A stretch of 64,000 nucleotides of DNA from assembly GCA_026710825.1 (NCBI GenBank), contig JAPOQH010000055.1, positions 1 to 64,000 of the forward strand, read 5' to 3'. The stretch is from Chloroflexota bacterium. Lineage in GTDB: Bacteria; Chloroflexota; Dehalococcoidia; Lucifugimonadales; UBA3495. Below are positions 31,334-39,790 of the stretch, piece by piece; positions within the stretch are counted from its first letter, which is position 1, and every line of letters begins with the position of its first letter. The translations under genes were made by a program, and so were the position numbers. The notes below the pieces were generated by a model. That model was not told the origin of the DNA. It searched no databases and was given only the letters and a program-made list of their open reading frames with translations.

Positions 31334-31528
31334 TCAATTCCTCCTGGGGGCGTACCGACGGTCCACTTCCGTTTCGGAAGCGGCTTCGAAAAACAGCCCC
31401 AGAGCTTCTATGAGATTGTCGCGGGCTTCGGTGACGGTATGGCCCTGGCTGGCTATGTCCAACTCGGGGCAGAGGGCGACGTACATGTCGTCCTGCCGCT
31501 CGACGATCGCGGTGTTTTGTTGGACCAT
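31334..31528 (-). CDS. HicB-like orphan antitoxin domain, 64 aa
   Basis: This protein has the HicB core IVERQDDMYVALCPELDIAS followed by GHTVTEARDNLIEALGLFFE. It resembles, but is not closely identical to, the next gene (31145-31324). Neither gene has a HicA partner in this interval. The pair may represent decoy or orphan antitoxins, or a HicB-like ubiquitin-free fold with another role. Confidence 0.75.
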   Translation of the reverse strand: MVQQNTAIVERQDDMYVALCPELDIASQGHTVTEARDNLIEALGLFFEAASETEVDRRYAPRRN

Positions 31529-31923
31529 GCGGCCTCCGATTGGGGGTTTGGTCGATCAGATTATCGTATTTCTGGGGGTTCGCCCCTTTGGGGGTTTTGG
31601 TTGGTTGGCGAGAGGCAGAGTTCCCGCATCATTGTCAGCGTACGGCCGGGGGTACGCAACTATTTGGGACGGTCGTTTCGTGGCTCAGACGATATGTTAC
31701 GCCAATGTACACGCGGGCCCGAACGGTCCCGGTGATCCAGTGTGGCGCCGTCGTTGAATAGTCGGTCCGAGAGCGACACGCAGCCACCTGAATCGGTTGC
31801 GATTTGTTACTGACGGGGTTGGCCTTCGATGCTGGGAATCCTGCTCTCTTTGGATAGTGCTCAAACGCACGTTTTGCCTAGGTGATACTAGGATAGGCGG
31901 GTTGGCAGGTTAGGGGCAATGGC
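31529..31923. other. Intergenic stretch without a convincing gene
   Basis: I find no gene with protein-like composition in these bases. The G+C content falls toward the right, marking entry into the accessory segment at 31.9-34.1 kb. A G/T-rich run (GGGGGTTCGCCCCTTTGGGG at about 31573) can form a small hairpin. Confidence 0.4.
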
Positions 31924-32133
31924 GTGGTGTCATTGAAATTCAGGTTTGTACGGATGAACGGCGTACACTGGATCGTTAGGGATCGCGAACCTCAAGGTCG
32001 GGGATGGATGACAGCATCTGGTTCCGTAGCCAGGATGGGGCAGGATGTTGGATTAAAGCCGTTGCAACGAATCGAAGACATTGATACGTTGTGCACCTAT
32101 GACACCTTGATCCATCGTAAGGATCAGAATTAA
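31924..32133 (+). CDS. Small hypothetical protein, 69 aa
   Basis: A possible gene reading FRFVRMNGVHWIVRDREPQG near the start. It is compact and basic, 18 bases upstream of the methyltransferase-like gene and on the same strand. The start codon (GTG 31924 or 31927) and reality are uncertain. If real it would be the first gene of the methyltransferase-radical SAM unit. Confidence 0.35.
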   Translation: MVSLKFRFVRMNGVHWIVRDREPQGRGWMTASGSVARMGQDVGLKPLQRIEDIDTLCTYDTLIHRKDQN

Positions 32134-32151
32134 AGCGCGAGGTAGGATTAG

Positions 32152-33126
32152 ATGAACAGTCAGCAACAGGCGCAAATTGCGAGCATACTTGAGGATGAAA
32201 TATTGAGATGTGCACACGAAGAGTTCGTGAGGCTGAATCGCTGCCTGCCCATATCGGACACCGCGACCAACGTGGACCGCGCTTTGCGAGAACTCCAGAA
32301 ATTAACTCGCGACGAAGAGCCCAATTACGACGAATGGACCACGTTATTTTATATGCTTTGGTATCAACCCAAACATATCAACCTTGCGTATAGGATTTTA
32401 AGCGCGATGTCGGACGCTAGACTGGCGCAACAAGGCCGATTGACCGCAAGCGGGAATCTACACGTTGTGGATTTCGGTTGTGGTTCTTTGGCAATGCAGT
32501 TCGGTCTCATGCTAATTGTGACTGACGCTATTAGCCGAGGCGAGGACATTTCGCAGGTGCGCATCGACGGTTTTGATACCAGTGGGCCGATGTTACGATT
32601 GGGGCAAGACCTTTGGAACAAGCTCCTCCGACGGGTGAAAAGCGCAAAACATAACGATCCGTGGCTTCAAAATATGCAGCAAGCTCTAGACCTCACCTTG
32701 GCACTCAATGGAGCGGTTTCGCCTCGAGTACGAATTGATGAAGGCGACGAACGGTGGGTAAGTGCAATCCACGCCGTATATCCTTCGCATGTAGGGACGT
32801 TGCGTCAAACGATGCAGTCCCTTGCAGACACTATGCAACCCACCGCCGCGTTCATGACTACCTTCAGCCGGAAGGCTCACTTGATGACCCAAGCAAGCCC
32901 ATTCGAAAACGAGATGTACCAACGTCACGATGTCAATTTGGGGGCTGGATTAGTCGGAGGGTTGCAACAAATAACTCAATGGAGGCAAAACTTAGTAATC
33001 GGAATAGATGACCGTGGCGGATTCCAAGACCAAGCTGTGAATGCTGGTTTCGTGAGGAACTATTTGAAAGGATTGGTTAATTGGAACGCGAGCGACGTCG
33101 CGCACCTCATCTACACGCGGAGATGA
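32152..33126 (+). CDS. Class-I SAM methyltransferase-like protein
   Basis: This 324-residue protein has a likely methyltransferase motif I, LHVVDFGCGSLAMQFG near residues 102-118, and motif II, IDGFDTSGPMLRLG near residue 143. The N-terminal 100 residues are helical and unrelated to any named domain I know. It ends 4 bases before the radical SAM gene, so the two are very likely co-transcribed and work together. Codon and base composition are distinctly less G+C-rich than the neighbours, a sign of recent transfer. Its substrate is unknown. Confidence 0.75.
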   Translation: MNSQQQAQIASILEDEILRCAHEEFVRLNRCLPISDTATNVDRALRELQKLTRDEEPNYDEWTTLFYMLWYQPKHINLAYRILSAMSDARLAQQGRLTASGNLHVVDFGCGSLAMQFGLMLIVTDAISRGEDISQVRIDGFDTSGPMLRLGQDLWNKLLRRVKSAKHNDPWLQNMQQALDLTLALNGAVSPRVRIDEGDERWVSAIHAVYPSHVGTLRQTMQSLADTMQPTAAFMTTFSRKAHLMTQASPFENEMYQRHDVNLGAGLVGGLQQITQWRQNLVIGIDDRGGFQDQAVNAGFVRNYLKGLVNWNASDVAHLIYTRR

Positions 33127-33130
33127 TGGT

Positions 33131-34057
33131 ATGGAAAACACCCCGCTCCAACCCGGCCTTTTTGGAGACGATATGTGGATAACTTCAAAGCCTAGAATGC
33201 AGCCGGGTAAAATCGGCGAAACGGTAATCTCCTTCTCATTAGCGGGGGAAATTCTTACACGGGCTACTGGGTTCATGGGGGAGTATGATTTCACGCTGAA
33301 CCCGTATAGCGGGTGTTCATACGGTTGCACATACTGTTACGCGGCGTTCTTTAGTCGGGACATTGAGCGACGCAATTCGTGGGGCTATTGGGTTGACGTG
33401 AAAGAAAATGCCGTCGAATTGATGGCGAAACGCAGGCCAAGTTCATTGAACGGCAAACTCATCTACATGAGCAGCGTAACGGACCCGTACCAGCCGGTGG
33501 AGCGTGAGTTGGAACTTACCCGCCGTATATTGGAAATTATGGCTGAACGGCACAAACCCAAGTTAGTCATACAAACCCGTAGCCCGACGGTCGTGCGGGA
33601 TTGCGACCTTTTCAATCGTATCGAGGACAACGGCGGTCGCGTCCAAGTCAATATGACCGTTACTACGGACGATGAGGACATCCGCCGCACTTTTGAGCCG
33701 TTTTGCCCGTCCAACATGGCGCGAATTAGGGCGATAGGCGAGGTGCAAGCTGAAGGGATTGAGACGTGCATCACGATGACACCGCTTTTGGTGGTGATGA
33801 GCCCCTATGCGTTCGCAGATAGTCTGGTTGAGACCGGCGTTCAGAAATTCATCGCCCAGCCGTTCCACTTTCGGCGCGGGAAATTCCTGGCGGGAACGAG
33901 GGACAAAGCCATTGACTTGATGTCTGAGAAGTTAGGTTGCAATCGCCAGTCGTTCCAAAAAGAGTACTTGGAACATTACGACATGGTGTTTGACGTTTTG
34001 CAGGACACTTTACCAGAGTTGGGAGAGGGTAAAGACGGATTTGCGCCGCCGTTCTAA
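33131..34057 (+). CDS. Radical SAM protein, SplB-related (COG1533-like)
   Basis: This 308-residue protein has the CxxxCxxC cluster motif at C62, C66 and C69 (NPYSGCSYGCTYCYA), preceded by a GFMGEYDFTLNPY segment as in SplB-related and Rv2578c-like proteins. GKLIYMSSVTDPYQPVERE and the PTVVRDCDLF stretch fit the partial barrel. The reaction is unknown. It lies 4 bases downstream of the methyltransferase-like gene and shares its lower G+C composition. Confidence 0.88.
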   Translation: MENTPLQPGLFGDDMWITSKPRMQPGKIGETVISFSLAGEILTRATGFMGEYDFTLNPYSGCSYGCTYCYAAFFSRDIERRNSWGYWVDVKENAVELMAKRRPSSLNGKLIYMSSVTDPYQPVERELELTRRILEIMAERHKPKLVIQTRSPTVVRDCDLFNRIEDNGGRVQVNMTVTTDDEDIRRTFEPFCPSNMARIRAIGEVQAEGIETCITMTPLLVVMSPYAFADSLVETGVQKFIAQPFHFRRGKFLAGTRDKAIDLMSEKLGCNRQSFQKEYLEHYDMVFDVLQDTLPELGEGKDGFAPPF

Positions 34058-34286
34058 TGGAGTAGACGTGAAGGGTTTAGAAATCTCCTGGATTATTGCT
34101 TTCGCGGGAATGACGGATGGTGTGAGGCCGTATGCCTGATCCCGTGGTGTTTGGTTGATCTTTGGTGGGGTGTGGGTATTATCTCGGCAACTTGAGCGGA
34201 GGTGTAGCATCGTTCCCGATTCCGACGGGATCGCTGAGTCGCTGCGATCCTCCCAATGACATCGGGCGGTAAATAGTGGATTTCCC

Positions 34287-35897
34287 TTACCCCTCAAACG
34301 GGGTGGGCATCATGCTTACCGGGACTTCGATGAGGGCGGGGGCGTTGGCGGCTATGGCGTCTTTGAGGGTGGATTCGAGGGCTTCGGGGCCCTCGGCGCG
34401 GATGCCCTTCATTCCGTAGGCTTCGGCCAGCTTGACGAAGTCGGGGTTGTGCAGTTCGGCGCCTACGACGCGTCCCTGGAACCTGTTGACCTGGTCGCGC
34501 ATGACGTTGCCGTAGGCGTTGTCGTTGAACACCACCGCGATGGCGTTGATGCCGTGCTGCACCGCCGTCGCCATCTCCTGCGAGTTGAACAGGAACCCGC
34601 CATCGCCGCACAGGGCCACCACCGGCCGGTCGGGCTGGGCGACCTTGGCTCCCAGCGCAGTGGGGTAGGCGTAGCCCAGGTTGCCGGAGTAGCTGGACGT
34701 GATGAAGGTCCGCGGCTCGTAGGTGGGCCAGAAGGCGCGGGCGTAGTAGCCGAGTTGCGTCATGCCGGACACCAGGATCGTGTCGTCGGGCGACGCGGAG
34801 CGGACGGCAGCCAGCAGGGACTCCTGGGGCTCGGGACGCAACGCACTCTCCTTGCGCTGCTGGCGCAGGGCCACCACGTCGTCAGCCATGGATGGGCGGG
34901 ACCCCGAGGCGATGGACTCGGCGAGCTTGGCGTCCACCTGCTCCATGACGGTGCGGGCGTCGCCGGCCACGCCGTAGGTGTTCTGATAGTTGCGGCCGAG
35001 TTCCTCGGGGTCGATGTCGATCTGGACGACGCGCTGACCGCCCAGCCAGGCGGGGAAGGCCAGGCGGGTGCCGACGGCGAGGATGACGTCGAAGTTGGGC
35101 TCGCTCTTGGCGACGGGGTCGTTGCGCAGACGCAGCGCACCCAGGGCCAGCGGGTGCCGGTCATCGATGGCGCCCTTGCCCTCGGCGGTGGTGATGACGG
35201 GTGCCTGCAGCCGCTCGGCGAGGCGCACCAACGGCTGCGACCCTTCGGATGAGATCACACCGCCGCCGGCCCAGATCAGCGGACGCTGGGCGCCGGCCAG
35301 GATGCTGGCGGCCTGGGCGACCTGCTCGTCGGGCGCGGCGGGCCGTGCGTAGCCCTCGGATTCGATGAGGGTTACGTCGCCCGGGTCGGCCATGGTCTCG
35401 GGAGGCATTTCGACCTCGACGGGGCGGGGGCGGCCGGTCTTGAGTTGGCGGAAGGCCTCGTGGACGGCCTCGGGGGCTTCCTCAGTGGCCATGATGCGGC
35501 GGACGTACTTGGTGACGGGGCGGATGGCGTCCTGCTGGTCGTTGACCTCGTGGAGCATGCCGCGGTCGACGCCGATGAGGTCGCGCTCGATCTGGCCGCA
35601 GACGACGAGGACGGGCGAAGACGCGGAGTAAGCGGTGCTGAGGCCGGCGGAGGCGTTGAGCAGGCCGGGTCCCGGGACCATCAGGGCGGTTCCGATCTCG
35701 CCGCTGGCGCGGGCGTAGCCGTCAGCCATGTAGGTGGTCGCCTGCTCGTGGCGGGTGGTGATGAACCGGATGCCGGGTACGTCGTTGAGGGCGTCAAGGG
35801 CGTGGTAAAGCTGCACGCCGGGGAGTCCGAAAATCACGCGCACGCCTTCGAGGTACAACGAACGCATCAGGGCCTGGCCGCCGGTCATCGTGGGCAT
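34287..35897 (-). CDS. Thiamin-diphosphate-dependent enzyme (acetolactate synthase-like)
   Basis: This 536-residue protein has three ThDP-enzyme domains: the N-terminal Pyr domain with FITTRHEQATTYMADGYA (catalytic Glu in HEQ), the middle NAD/FAD-like domain with QRVVQIDIDPEELG, and the PP domain with GDGGFLFNSQEMAT and a later FNDNAYGN (the GDG-Nx motif). The start is ATG 35897, since the longer frame is non-homologous. It resembles acetolactate synthase, glyoxylate carboligase and benzoylformate decarboxylase-type enzymes; the substrate is not decided. No small regulatory subunit is nearby, so an anabolic AHAS is less likely. Confidence 0.9.
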   Translation of the reverse strand: MPTMTGGQALMRSLYLEGVRVIFGLPGVQLYHALDALNDVPGIRFITTRHEQATTYMADGYARASGEIGTALMVPGPGLLNASAGLSTAYSASSPVLVVCGQIERDLIGVDRGMLHEVNDQQDAIRPVTKYVRRIMATEEAPEAVHEAFRQLKTGRPRPVEVEMPPETMADPGDVTLIESEGYARPAAPDEQVAQAASILAGAQRPLIWAGGGVISSEGSQPLVRLAERLQAPVITTAEGKGAIDDRHPLALGALRLRNDPVAKSEPNFDVILAVGTRLAFPAWLGGQRVVQIDIDPEELGRNYQNTYGVAGDARTVMEQVDAKLAESIASGSRPSMADDVVALRQQRKESALRPEPQESLLAAVRSASPDDTILVSGMTQLGYYARAFWPTYEPRTFITSSYSGNLGYAYPTALGAKVAQPDRPVVALCGDGGFLFNSQEMATAVQHGINAIAVVFNDNAYGNVMRDQVNRFQGRVVGAELHNPDFVKLAEAYGMKGIRAEGPEALESTLKDAIAANAPALIEVPVSMMPTPFEG

Positions 35898-35937
35898 AAC
35901 AACACCTTCCTGGGTAGTTTTTCGTAGTTTGGTTTCG

Positions 35938-35971
35938 CCCCTCACCCAACCCTCTCCCACCAGGGAAGAGG
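35938..35971. repeat. Dispersed repeat (CCCTCACCCAACCCTCTCCC family)
   Basis: CCCCTCACCCAACCCTCTCC begins a repeat that recurs at 48725-48759; both contain a CCTCTCCC to GG(G/A)AGAGG inverted arm. It lies just upstream of the ThDP gene on the minus strand. Confidence 0.65.
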
Positions 35972-36069
35972 AAATTGCGAAGGGCAACCTACGATAGCAT
36001 ACGGGGCCGGGACTGTCATTTTGGGGCTTGGTTTTACATCGATGAACGGGATAGACGGGGTACGAATAA

Positions 36070-36094
36070 GGGCGGGTTTGAAACCCGCCCCTAC
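36070..36094. repeat. Intergenic palindrome, family A copy 6 (degenerate)
   Basis: Arms GGGCGGGTTT and AAACCCGCCC around a G, with a less conserved outer left arm (ATAAG instead of GTAGG). It lies between GYD and ThDP genes and is followed within 30 bases by a TTCGAC repeat at 36116. Confidence 0.8.
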
Positions 36095-36115
36095 AGATTG
36101 GTGGTGGTTCGCTCG

Positions 36116-36141
36116 TCCTTCGACGGGCTCAGGATGAGCGG
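36116..36141. repeat. Dispersed TTCGACGGGCTCA repeat, copy
   Basis: TCCTTCGACGGGCTCAGGAT and the following GAGCGG are nearly identical to 27673-27697, again next to a family A palindrome and between genes. Confidence 0.75.
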
Positions 36142-36152
36142 AGGTTAGACGA

Positions 36153-36473
36153 CTACGCTCCCGGCAGACGGTAGTTGACGGTCCTGGAGACTGCGGCGTC
36201 GATTTCCTCGGGCGTGATCAGTTGGACGGTGCTGATGCTGAGCGCCCCGCCGGCGGTGATGACCAGGGAGATTGCCGCCGCAGTGGTCGCGTCGGGCAGG
36301 TCGAAGACCATGTACAGGTCAGCGCCGCCGAACGCGTAGTAGAACGACTCCAGCGTCCCACCCTGCTCTTTCGCGATACCTTCAAAGACCTGCCGCCGGG
36401 AGGAGCCGCCTTCGTTCAGCAGACCCTGCATTCCCGACGCTGTGTAGTTTGCCTGGAGTAGATACTTGGGCAT
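36153..36473 (-). CDS. GYD domain protein
   Basis: This 106-residue GYD-family protein begins MPKYLLQANYTASGMQGLLN and has LESFYYAFGGADLYMVFDLP near residue 50, the family signature. ATG 36473 is preceded by GGAGAAAGC on the minus strand. The family is a small ferredoxin-like fold of unknown function. It sits between the ThDP enzyme and DUF3500 genes, both on the same strand. Confidence 0.88.
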   Translation of the reverse strand: MPKYLLQANYTASGMQGLLNEGGSSRRQVFEGIAKEQGGTLESFYYAFGGADLYMVFDLPDATTAAAISLVITAGGALSISTVQLITPEEIDAAVSRTVNYRLPGA

Positions 36474-36683
36474 GATGCTTTCTCCAAATTTATGCGCTCC
36501 CGGCATGGTGTTTGCCACCTGCCGGGTTTCACCGATTGGCCTGGCGCCAGCACGGCGCAGTCCGCTCGTATTCTAGCCCAATCGTAACCCTCTCCAATCA
36601 AGGGCTGACAAGAGCAGGAATAGGGCATATTAACTGGGTCGTGTTCCGGTCAGCGCGCCATGAGGGACGGTCAGCGCAACAAA

Positions 36684-36710
36684 CAGGGGCGGATTTGAAA
36701 CCCGCCCCTG
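36684..36710. repeat. Intergenic palindrome, family A copy 7
   Basis: Arms CAGGGGCGGATTT and AAACCCGCCCCTG around a G with one mismatch. It lies just downstream of the DUF3500 gene end (36734, minus strand), a position suited to a transcript-end hairpin. Confidence 0.85.
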
Positions 36711-36733
36711 CGCATGACGGATTTCCCACGTGG

Positions 36734-37729
36734 CTAGAGGACGTGGTACATCAGGCGATGGTCGCGAAGGACGTCCGCTGCGAAGTCGTTCTCGACGTCG
36801 CGCCACACCGAATGGATGTGGTTGGCTTCGTTTTGGATGTTGTCGAACTCGACGATGAAGTGTCCGCCGTGGATGCGGTAGTAGTGGTCGCGGCCGCGGT
36901 CGAGTCCGCCGGCCCAGACCAGACGGAAGTCATCGATGCCGGACTCGCGGATGGACGCCATGCGCTGCTCGGCGATGGGCGCGGGCACGCCGTTCACGTA
37001 CTCGGCGATGAGCGTCATCAGGATTTCCTGCTGGGTGCCGTTCATCTCGCGGGCGGCGAGGCCCTCATCGTTGTGGACGGGCTGCTTGCTGGTGTTGTAG
37101 CCGAGGATGTCCCAGGGCGCCTTGTCGTGGATGACGGCCTTGCCGCGCTGGCCGGCGTCCAGGGACGCCATCAGCTCGACGGCCAGGTCCTCGCGAAGGC
37201 CCAGGATGCGGAGCCCCTCCTTGGGTCCCTTGCGTACCTCGGCGGGGTTGGCGCCCAGGAACAACGGCGTTACCGCGATGACCTGGTCGCCCCAGACGCT
37301 GTAGTGTACGGACAGGTGGTGTCCCTCGACGCGCCAGCCCCAGGGGTCGGGACGGCCCGGGTCACCGAACACGGTCCAGTAATAGAGTTCAGGGTCGCGC
37401 ACGAATGTGACCTGGTCCCATTCGGCTTCCAGGGGGCCCAGCACCAGCTCGTGCTCCATGATCAGGTTGGCCTGGCGGTTGGTCTCGTCGGTGAGGCCGG
37501 TTGCCAGCAGTTCCTTGGCCAGGGTCCGCTGCGGCTCGGTCATGTCGCGCAAGGGCAGGCCGTGGCGGTTCAGCGGCGGGTAGTACCAGAAGATGCGCTC
37601 GCCGTCGAGGTAGTGATAGGTGGCTTTGTCACGCTGGGCGCCGTCCAGGCTGGCCAGGAAGCGACGGGCGGAGTCCACCATGGCGGCGGCAACTTTTGCG
37701 TGGGGATGCGTGAGCCGAGCTTCAGTCAT
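36734..37729 (-). CDS. DUF3500 family protein
   Basis: This 331-residue protein starts with FLASLDGAQRDKATYHYLDG, and has LPLRDMTEPQRTLAKELLAT, EGHHLSVHYSVWGDQVIAVTP and a late HDYYRIHGGHFIVEFDN-like segment (here RDHYYRIHGGHFIVEFDNIQN), all DUF3500 features. The conserved His residues (GHHLS, HYYRIHGGH) suggest a metal site. Family function is unknown, often a putative exported protein, though here no signal is obvious. It is a single gene on the minus strand. Confidence 0.9.
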   Translation of the reverse strand: MTEARLTHPHAKVAAAMVDSARRFLASLDGAQRDKATYHYLDGERIFWYYPPLNRHGLPLRDMTEPQRTLAKELLATGLTDETNRQANLIMEHELVLGPLEAEWDQVTFVRDPELYYWTVFGDPGRPDPWGWRVEGHHLSVHYSVWGDQVIAVTPLFLGANPAEVRKGPKEGLRILGLREDLAVELMASLDAGQRGKAVIHDKAPWDILGYNTSKQPVHNDEGLAAREMNGTQQEILMTLIAEYVNGVPAPIAEQRMASIRESGIDDFRLVWAGGLDRGRDHYYRIHGGHFIVEFDNIQNEANHIHSVWRDVENDFAADVLRDHRLMYHVL

Positions 37730-37797
37730 CGCGGATGACCTCCTGATGTATCGTTGGTTTGGTATGGCGGAAGTTTATGGTTGCCGAATCCGGAGTG

Positions 37798-38643
37798 TCA
37801 AGAATTGGGACGGCCGCGGGTTTCCAGGTTGCGAATGGCCTCATCGATGCGGCGCACCTGCTCGGTGTCGCCGGAGGACAGGCGATAGCAGCGGTCCATG
37901 TATAGCTGGGCGAGTTGGGCCGCGACGGGTCCGGTGTCGGAGGCGTTGGCAACCAGCGTGGCGATGCTGAACTCGGCGGGCAGATGGCGGCCGAGGGCGG
38001 TCATCTCGGCGGTGATGTCGCCGATGGCAGCGTTATCGTTGCCTTCCTGGGCGAAGCGGAGGCGGCCAAGGAGGCGACCCATTTCGGCGAGGCGGTCGCC
38101 TTCGCTCATGAACGACCACAGGACCTCGTTGACGCCCAGCCCATCGGCGTCGCTCTCGTCGGAGGCGACGGGTTCAGAGGACGGACCGGAAGCGCCCAAC
38201 GGGATCGCGGTGTCGCCCGCGGGTATGGAGGATGCGGCCGAGCCTGCTGAACCGGAGGCCTGATTCCACGCGTCGGAGTACTCCTGCACGGCGGCGGCCA
38301 CGGACTCCATCATACGGGCCAGGTCGTAGGAGAACATGTTGCCGCCGTAGACCAGGTCGTCGCTGCGCAGGTTGGCAAGCCGAACCAAACGGTCGTAACC
38401 ACCCTCCACGAGTTCGGACATGGGCGGCATGGCGAACGCCGCAAAGTTGGTCAGGGGGCCCGTGTCGCCACTGCCGAGATGCGCCGCCAGGAACGGAGGA
38501 ACGTACTTGGTGAGATCGGCGGTGATGGGTAGCGTCACTATGTAGGTGCCGTACACGTTGTCGGGTTCCGTGTCCACGCGGAAGTAGAGGAGCGCATGGC
38601 CGCGCGGCCGGGACGGATCGCCGATTTCAAACTGAATATCCAT
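37798..38643 (-). CDS. Hypothetical protein, 281 aa
   Basis: I do not recognise the family. The first 120 residues are compact with strands (GHALLYFRVD, VYGTYIVTLPI), followed by a low-complexity Ser/Ala/Gly linker around residues 125-165 and a helical C-terminal part (LAEMGRLLGRLRFAQEG, IGDITAEMTALG). It therefore probably has two domains. It is adjacent to BluB and DUF3500 on the same strand, without overlaps. Confidence 0.75.
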   Translation of the reverse strand: MDIQFEIGDPSRPRGHALLYFRVDTEPDNVYGTYIVTLPITADLTKYVPPFLAAHLGSGDTGPLTNFAAFAMPPMSELVEGGYDRLVRLANLRSDDLVYGGNMFSYDLARMMESVAAAVQEYSDAWNQASGSAGSAASSIPAGDTAIPLGASGPSSEPVASDESDADGLGVNEVLWSFMSEGDRLAEMGRLLGRLRFAQEGNDNAAIGDITAEMTALGRHLPAEFSIATLVANASDTGPVAAQLAQLYMDRCYRLSSGDTEQVRRIDEAIRNLETRGRPNS

Positions 38644-38699
38644 GCATCGAGTATAGATTAGGTTGGCGACGATGGTAAAGCGCGGTTACGAGCGCGATT

Positions 38700-39455
38700 C
38701 TACGGCGCGGGAGGGGAGTCGGTATCCAGGGCGTCCCAGAACCCCTGCCAATGCTGGTCCGTATCCGAGTTGTCCCAACCATCCAGATGGACCAGTTGTT
38801 GTATGGGCAGGCGGCGACGCCAACCGGCGGTCTGCAACCCTGGCTCGTCGGCGAACTCCGTGGGGTACCCCAGGCAGAGGTAAGCGACCGGAATGATGTG
38901 CGGAGGGATTCCGAGGATACCGCGCAGTTGGGGCAGCTTCAGAATGCTGACCCAACCCACGCCGATTCCCTCGGTGCGGGCGGCCAGCCACAGGTTCTGC
39001 ACAGCGCAGCAGGTGGAGTAGACATCGGTTTCGGGCATGGAGTTGCGACCCAGCACCACATCGGCGCGGGTGGGATCGCAGGTGACGCACAGGTTGACCG
39101 GACAGTCGAGGATTCCCTCCAGCTTCAACGACAGATATGCCGAACGCCGTGGCTCGTCGAAGAAGCAGGCCGCGGCGTCGCGTTCGCGGTCGAACAAGTC
39201 CTTGACCTGCCCACGCTTTTCCAGGTCCTGCACCAAGATGAAATCCCAGGGTTGCATGAACCCCACCGAGGGACCGTGGTGGGCCGCGTGAATGATGCGG
39301 GCCAACTTGTCATCTGGGATCGGGTCGGGCCGGAAACTCCGGACGTCGCGCCGTTGGTAAATGGCTTGATACACCGCGTCGCGGTCGGCCTCGGCGAAGC
39401 CCAATGCTTGCAGGTCCGGCGAATACCCATCCGCCTGGTGATCCAATTCTGCCAT
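38700..39455 (-). CDS. bluB: 5,6-dimethylbenzimidazole synthase (BluB-type nitroreductase)
   Basis: This 251-residue nitroreductase-fold protein carries the BluB signature: RRDVRSFRPDPIPDDKLARI near residue 34, HGPSVGFMQPWDF near residue 58, and GVGWVSIL further on. BluB fragments reduced FMN to 5,6-dimethylbenzimidazole, the lower ligand of cobalamin. A C-terminal extension of about 30 residues (DWDNSDTDQHW-like) is longer than usual. Its presence and the B12-type binding protein at 59201 hint at cobalamin use, but no cob genes are in the window. Confidence 0.85.
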   Translation of the reverse strand: MAELDHQADGYSPDLQALGFAEADRDAVYQAIYQRRDVRSFRPDPIPDDKLARIIHAAHHGPSVGFMQPWDFILVQDLEKRGQVKDLFDRERDAAACFFDEPRRSAYLSLKLEGILDCPVNLCVTCDPTRADVVLGRNSMPETDVYSTCCAVQNLWLAARTEGIGVGWVSILKLPQLRGILGIPPHIIPVAYLCLGYPTEFADEPGLQTAGWRRRLPIQQLVHLDGWDNSDTDQHWQGFWDALDTDSPPAP

Positions 39456-39790
39456 TCCTCACTCCCTGGTCAAACCTGCTGGCCTGTTCGAACCCGCTGA
39501 CGAGATCGGCGCGTCGTATCTCCGTGGCGGCCCTCCGATGATGTAGAGAGCCAGACTCCCGGCACCGTCCCACAGGGCGACATCATAACGGCTGGGGCGA
39601 AGGCATGCTACCGCACGCGACGACGGGCCCGTTGGCATGGAATGACGGGCAATGCTCCGGGACGCTGGCGATATGGGAAAGGAGGGATTTTTGATGTCAA
39701 CAAAGCATTGCGATCTTGTGTTCTTTTGATATAATATTCCGAATTATTGTTCCATTATTTGCGTAAACCCACAACCCATGAGGAGTCAAC
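39456..39790. other. Divergent intergenic region before the ComM-type gene
   Basis: No gene is seen. The last 120 bases are much richer in A+T and hold a promoter (39708-39735). The stretch nearer BluB shows no repeats that I recognise. Confidence 0.5.
39708..39735 (+). promoter_or_regulatory. Promoter of the ComM-type gene
   Basis: TTGCGA (39708-39713) and a perfect TATAAT (39730-39735) are 16 bp apart within an A+T-rich segment. The leader to ATG 39791 would be about 48 bases. Confidence 0.6.
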
